Shown: in pieces, positions 7,701 through 9,453 of the stretch | Position numbering within the stretch: the stretch's first letter is position 1 | Layout of the letters: every line of letters begins with the position of its first letter | Assembly (NCBI GenBank): GCA_027005635.1 | Contig: JALTLI010000186.1 | Span: 1-9,453 of the forward strand | Direction: 5' to 3' | Source of the DNA: Alphaproteobacteria bacterium | GTDB lineage: Bacteria > Pseudomonadota > Alphaproteobacteria > UBA2136 > JALTLI01 | DNA length: 9,453 nt | The notes under the pieces: model-generated | Told to the model about the DNA's origin: nothing | What the model saw: only the letters and a program-made list of their open reading frames with translations | The model's database searches: none | Translations under genes and position numbers: made by a program

Positions 7701-8027
7701 AAGCGTTCCCATAATAGAGCTTAAATCTCCACCAACAACTCGGTTTAAAGTTATTGCTGATGAAGTTGGTAAATGAAATTCGGTTAATTCACCTGCCCCA
7801 ATATTAAAACCTTGCCAGTTAATAATTCCCTTATTACTACTTTGTAAAACATGTAATTGATTAGCAGTTGTTGCATCAATATTAATACTTCCAGCAACAA
7901 TATTTGCCCCAGTTGGTAAGGCATAAACAGGCATAGTAGCCAAACTAACAAAAATTGCCAAACCAGTAGTTGAAAGCTTTTTAATCCTTGAAGTTGTAAA
8001 AATTTGTTTATAGGATAAAATTTTCAT
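1710..8027 (-). CDS. TpsA exoprotein: large repeat-containing filamentous-haemagglutinin-type secreted protein (COG3210-like)
   Basis: This is the secreted partner of the TpsB system, predicted to be a long beta-helical fibre on or released from the cell surface. Residues 1-36 form a signal peptide (basic n-region, hydrophobic 22-31, likely cleavage after VYA before LPTG). Residues 37 to about 290 are the TPS secretion domain, with LNRV (94-97) and the diagnostic NPNGI (119-123). Residues 367-432 carry the VWADDS...FYGNISA...GGFVEVSG...LLLDPTDI linker common in large TPS adhesins/exoproteins. Residues about 470-650 are degenerate beta-helix, then ten QTY-headed repeat units run from 652 to about 1922. 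Residues 1956-2024 (LILAAESADLTGTING, PGPYFFNGY) look like a conserved C-terminal block. The tail 2025-2105 is acidic, with 15 Asp/Glu and 3 Lys. There is no cysteine anywhere. The start is supported by an upstream AGGAAAGGA. Adhesion, binding of heme or protein, and inter-bacterial roles all occur in the family; the sequence does not decide between them. No toxin (CdiA-type) C-terminal domain or VENN-type motif is seen. Confidence 0.93.
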   Translation of the reverse strand: MKILSYKQIFTTSRIKKLSTTGLAIFVSLATMPVYALPTGANIVAGSINIDATTANQLHVLQSSNKGIINWQGFNIGAGELTEFHLPTSSAITLNRVVGGDLSSIMGTLKSNGQIFLVNPNGIVFGAGSIVDVGGLVATTSNITDDNFMAGNFIFDEAGKQNSQIINEGNITALEGGLIALVSPQVINNGILQARLGKISLASGNKYTIDLYGDELINLAVDDKISAILQNQITNSGNISADGGIVSLSVSQATNVLDSIINMDGVIQANSVATKNGKIILAGGAGITRVNGNISAQGETGGNINILGDTVIIRENANINASGINGGGKILIGGDYQGKGTTKTATNTGIAKGAIIKADAKQNGNGGKVIVWADDSTAFYGNISANGGENSGNGGFVEVSGKKVLAFNGDVTTKAPNGEVGTLLLDPTDINIIDGAGPGADDAQVSGDGVILGADGGAVTFTIAEQTLEGIAAGTNINIQATNDITIADLTDNVLNLATTGSVLFTADSDSSGAGTFSMNAGDSILTGGASLQLTGAALNLGTLDTTAGAGAILLTAGAGGMVLNGDITTNGADISLTGNATLPANRILTTGAGSGSITINNNIDGGFDLTLNAGSGLVTSNGALGGTTTLNSFIPTGFIVTVNDVTTILSQTYNGLTALSGTLTTANNDVSFGSVISLTGTAGVNTGAGAGNVTFANTVNGGQDFTANAGTGNVSYGAAVGGGTALTSITTTAANISMAAAVTTTGDQTYNGATAITQDMTSGGSITFTGTASLGGANRTIYSGGGAAGVGDDINFLATVSEDFDLTLDAGDSVFGGNLSVGTLDVNKVTLKGQQATLNGDITVDTAFKTSLINRIVLASDVVITANDGGSTPRNITSPTGGITGGYNLTFNGKYISLYPITGVNNLLVNASTFLETDTTSTIGTQTYNGPSSIDVYGNLTSTNDNILFNNNVTLYTNVVMDTGAGVGNITFAGTVNPNGIISLTTTAGTGNVVFGGSVGNTVRLTSLTASGTNITGTSVLTTSDQTFTGISNFTGNLLSTAGSLTSTGNLTVGGTTTFDFTGENILVTGDFDAGGIVDIRDGSLTVTGLTTLNADITTDAGNVDLQSGVILNATPITITTGGTGGNISLAGAVDGATDLTLTAGTGSITSTGAIGGVTALNSLVASGTGGISVKDVTTTGAQTYTGNTTLNGDLATTNSNVGITGTTTLAGATTINTGAGAGNVTASSTIDGITSLAITAGTGDVTVSGAIGGSSALGTISISANNIILPAVTTFSNQTYTGTTDIKLNGDLASTTTGSIALTGDVTLPANRSISTSGLTGADIIFTNSTINDDFDLTLNAGLLGNITTPILDINNLILTNASQLTTSGDITTDSALSFTNVGNIVLGANTVLTANNGGASPQNVNFDALNVITGAYDLTVDGAAVTMYGINGINNLALTGSSFNILWGSVSTNGTQTYTGDTLVSGDVTSSNDNILFNNNASVLGTRTITTGAGAGNITFTGTVNSGTLTANAGTGNVTFASAVGDSTKLSTLTVTGANIDTNTVSTNGNQTYTGTTTIDGDLNILSGDVTINGNALLASNSILTAGANNDIAITGTTTGDYTLSLVAGTGDIALGGLDIDTWNLTSGDQLSLGGTFITDTAQSFTNMNNILLTADTTLRAYDGTTYQNITFDALNTVTGAYDFTVEGATLELYKIGDGTTNPVDLTLTATNQINMNDLIRTAGNQTYNAPTLDLITDFTTPGGDITFNTQATMLGNINISTGAGGGDILFTKKLDGTFDLNLTAGTGSVTAQDDFGTITPLNTFTVASASNISTKKVITIGAQSYGGPVSLGGDLTTTNSDIIFTGAVNLVADVSIDTGSGAGKVDFQDTLDGGYNLTLDTGTADIDFDKDVGATARLGDVTITNTNDFTMLGTTKVGSLTQILGSGTTSYGYAQGIDSDGAISIDTTPIIDGRIIRAGDTILRATETVTGEVHVRSLILAAESADLTGTINGKTDRDAARLVDLETYIPGPYFFNGYSLPVVGDVLSADTIFSDDNFSVDPNVSVPTLNLSSDTGNTFNPYSNDQILIAPDEDYSKLYEDIDYFNLPLWKYIELDILSQK
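2844..3368 (-). repeat. Long-type repeat unit, copy 3 (TpsA residues 1554-1728)
   Basis: This is a 175-residue unit headed by QTYTG, with DTAQSFTNMNNILL (1643-1656), AYDGTTYQN (1664-1672) and FDALNTVTGAYDFTVEG (1675-1691). It closely parallels copy 2, including a shared 16-base DNA stretch over the FDALN codons, and suggests the most recent duplication was of the adjacent short+long pair. Confidence 0.8.
3578..3605 (-). repeat. 28-base exact direct repeat, copy A
   Basis: This stretch is identical to 5168-5195 and encodes NDNILFNNN near the start of the short unit at TpsA residue 1459. The two short units share this segment at protein and DNA level, while the other short units have different residues here. 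Confidence 0.85.
3654..4190 (-). repeat. Long-type repeat unit, copy 2 (TpsA residues 1280-1458)
   Basis: This is a 179-residue unit headed by QTYTG, with GDITTDSALSFTNVGNIVL (1371-1389), ANNGGASPQN (1397-1406) and FDALNVITGAYDLTVDG (1409-1425). Those markers sit 117 and 137 residues after the QTY, as in copy 1 (118 and 137). It is closest to copy 3. Confidence 0.8.
4479..4949 (-). repeat. Atypical long unit (TpsA residues 1027-1183)
   Basis: This unit occupies a long position in the alternation but is only 157 residues and lacks the ANxGG...GAYDLTVDG module. It instead holds a different insert (about 1048-1110, with FDFTGENILVTGDFDAGG and IRDGSLTVTG), followed by a short-type ending (GGTGGNISLAGAVDG, AGTGSI). 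It may be a short unit enlarged independently, or a long unit whose module was replaced. Confidence 0.65.
5168..5195 (-). repeat. 28-base exact direct repeat, copy B
   Basis: This is the second copy of the 28-base stretch at 3578-3605, encoding the same NDNILFNNN residues in the short unit that begins at TpsA residue 927. The copies are about 1.6 kb apart in the same orientation, a possible site for in-frame recombination removing or adding two repeat pairs. Confidence 0.85.
5250..5783 (-). repeat. Long-type repeat unit, copy 1 (TpsA residues 749-926)
   Basis: This is a 178-residue unit headed by QTYNG. After the DFDLTLDAG strand turn it contains the module found only in long units: GDITVDTAF (841-849), ANDGGSTPRN (867-876), GGYNLTFNG (886-894) and a short link to the next QTY. 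It is the most diverged of the three related long copies. Confidence 0.8.
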
Positions 8028-8031
8028 GATA

Positions 8032-9453
8032 CTAAAAATCCTTTCCTAATCTTACAAAAAATGTAGCATTTTTTTGGTTTTCACCCTGAGACTGCACCCC
8101 TCTGGTTAACGGCTTAGCAATTTCAAACGATGCACTTAAACCATATTTTAAATAACTACGCACACCAACACTAAAAGATGCCGCTGTTTTTTCCATAGTT
8201 TCTGTTGCTAATCTATCTTTATTCATAACAACACCAATATCATAGGCTGAAAATGCTTGATAGTTTTTTAGCCAAGGAAAATCACTTTTTCCATTATACT
8301 GAGCTTCTACTTTTATTGCAGCCCCATGATCACCAGTAATTTCTGATGGGTCATAACCTTTACCAAAAGATGCACCACCAAAGCCAAATTCTTCGGCAGC
8401 AAGTAATGAATGGCTCGCAAATTGCCCAGTTAAATAACCTAACACATTAAGTTTATTGGTTAATTTTTGTAACCTTGCCATATCAAGAGTTGCTTTGTAA
8501 AAATTATTACCAACACCTCTACCCCTAGAAAGAGCATCGGCACCAACTTGTGAAGCACCAAAAACATCAGCACCATAAGTACCTTCAATATTTAGCATAT
8601 TTACACCACTATAGCTATCTACCCAATCAAAAGATCCACCAAATCTAATCATTCTCAATCTATCTTCAGAAAGTTTATTTCCAAAACTAGTAACTTTCGA
8701 TTGTTGATGTTCAATTGTTGCCCAAGCATATATATTTTTTGCTCTGGTATGAATAATAGGGTGCTTAACAGTAAATGTAAAATTAGTACTTCTACTTTTA
8801 ATATCAAGACCTTGCAAATTAGAACCAGGGCTAGAACGGCTATAACGCATTTTAGCCTGTACAGTTGTTCCGTTATCACCTACCGGCATTTTTTCTGTTA
8901 ATTCAAAATAACGTAGCTCACTAGAACGGGCAGTTTTAACAAACCGCAGTGATGTTTGTTCATGTTTACCACTAAAATTATTCCCCTCAATAAAAGCAGC
9001 TGTTTGAATAGGGCCTAAAAATTTTGTACCCCAGTTATCTACGGTTAATCTGCCAGATAATTTTTTCTCTTTAATTTTCAATTGAATATCTGAGGCATGT
9101 TTAATTTTTGCAGGTAGCAAAGTACCTTTAACTTCAACACCTGGTAAATCATTCATTAGTAATAAATAACGTTCAAGTTCTGCAATATTTGTAACATCAG
9201 GATCAGAAATTTTACTTGCATATTCATTCATCAAATCAGTAAGTTTTATATTTTCATCAGCCGATAAAACTCTATCAACCCTACCTTCAATAACATTAAA
9301 ATAAATTATTCCATCAGCTGTTTCTTGTGGAGGTATAACAACTTTTGAAAGAACATAGCCATCATTTCTGTATTTTGCAGTCATTAAATCGGCAATGTAT
9401 TCTAAATCTTTGAAAGTTATTTTTTTAGCTAATAAATTTTCATATAAAGGGGT
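8032..9453 (-). CDS. TpsB outer-membrane transporter of a two-partner secretion system (ShlB/FhaC/HecB family), 5' end outside the window
   Basis: This protein forms the outer-membrane pore that exports and helps fold the TpsA encoded next. The frame is open to the window edge: 23 codons upstream of the ATG at 9384 still read as POTRA sequence, so that ATG is internal and the gene is partial. Of the 473 visible residues, 1-62 are the rest of POTRA1 (GY at 32-33, IPPQ at 40-43, VIEG at 54-57). Residues about 70-132 are POTRA2 with the family-typical NDLPGVEV at 101-108. Residues 133-473 are the beta-barrel, starting at VDNWG (138-142) and ending in the terminal Phe expected of an Omp85-superfamily beta-signal (RLGKDF). 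Compared with FhaC (about 580 residues) only the signal peptide, N-terminal helix/linker and start of POTRA1 are missing. The L6-loop motif reads FGKGYDPSE, with Lys365 where the family has Arg. The stop lies 4 bases before tpsA. Family assignment is secure; the substrate is inferred from adjacency. Confidence 0.95.
   Translation of the reverse strand, partial: TPLYENLLAKKITFKDLEYIADLMTAKYRNDGYVLSKVVIPPQETADGIIYFNVIEGRVDRVLSADENIKLTDLMNEYASKISDPDVTNIAELERYLLLMNDLPGVEVKGTLLPAKIKHASDIQLKIKEKKLSGRLTVDNWGTKFLGPIQTAAFIEGNNFSGKHEQTSLRFVKTARSSELRYFELTEKMPVGDNGTTVQAKMRYSRSSPGSNLQGLDIKSRSTNFTFTVKHPIIHTRAKNIYAWATIEHQQSKVTSFGNKLSEDRLRMIRFGGSFDWVDSYSGVNMLNIEGTYGADVFGASQVGADALSRGRGVGNNFYKATLDMARLQKLTNKLNVLGYLTGQFASHSLLAAEEFGFGGASFGKGYDPSEITGDHGAAIKVEAQYNGKSDFPWLKNYQAFSAYDIGVVMNKDRLATETMEKTAASFSVGVRSYLKYGLSASFEIAKPLTRGVQSQGENQKNATFFVRLGKDF
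8039..8047 (-). promoter_or_regulatory. Ribosome binding site of tpsA inside the end of tpsB
   Basis: The minus strand reads AGGAAAGGA at 8047-8039, overlapping the codons for the last residues of TpsB and lying 11 bases before the tpsA ATG at 8027. It supports that start. The arrangement (site within tpsB, stop of tpsB, 4-base gap, start of tpsA) implies co-transcription and probably coupled translation of the pair. Confidence 0.7.

Noticed and set aside
7920..8027. Extended signal peptide region (ESPR) of large autotransporters/TpsA at the start of TpsA
   Set aside because: The leader is only about 36 residues and lacks the conserved aromatic/basic ESPR pattern; it is an ordinary, slightly long Sec signal.
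8655..8901. Short open frames on both strands within tpsB
   Set aside because: They lie wholly inside the barrel-coding region of tpsB, in other frames, with composition expected by chance in AT-rich DNA.
9382..9384. ATG at 9384 as the start of tpsB
   Set aside because: The upstream in-frame 23 codons continue the POTRA1 pattern to the window edge, and starting here would remove the signal peptide and half of POTRA1.

Overview
The window is strongly AT-rich and, apart from about 140 bases at the left edge, it is filled by one set of three genes transcribed leftward (minus strand). In transcription order they are an outer-membrane TpsB transporter (enters from the right edge, 5' end missing), a 2105-residue TpsA exoprotein, and a 521-residue multi-pass permease of the major facilitator superfamily. 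This is a two-partner (type Vb) secretion system, so the host is a Gram-negative (diderm) bacterium. The AT-rich composition, the GxGYDPSEITGD style of the TpsB L6 loop and the TpsA C-terminal block recall alphaproteobacterial TPS proteins from memory, but that placement is an inference and is not secure.

Layout: 9453-8032 is tpsB (partial; POTRA domains plus complete 16-strand-type barrel). Four bases later, 8027-1710 is tpsA (signal peptide, TPS secretion domain, COG3210-type linker, long beta-helical repeat region, conserved C-terminal block, acidic tail). The tpsA stop and the permease start share one base (TAATG), so 1710-145 is translationally linked to tpsA. The last 144 bases contain no convincing terminator but do contain the best Shine-Dalgarno in the window (AGGAGG), placed 5 bases before a TTG-initiated 28-codon basic reading frame.

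How they work together: TpsA would be exported by Sec, held unfolded in the periplasm, recognised through its TPS domain by the TpsB POTRA domains, and threaded through the TpsB barrel to fold as a beta-helix outside the cell. The permease has no known part in this; its tight coupling to tpsA is the odd feature of the locus. The most striking structure is inside TpsA: ten QTY-headed repeat units whose lengths alternate short/long (97, 178, 100, 157, 96, 179, 95, 175, 98 residues), i.e. a higher-order repeat of about 255-280 residues built from two kinds of module. The second is the replacement of the nearly invariant L6-loop arginine of TpsB by lysine. No mobile elements, RNA genes, CRISPR arrays or origins were seen.
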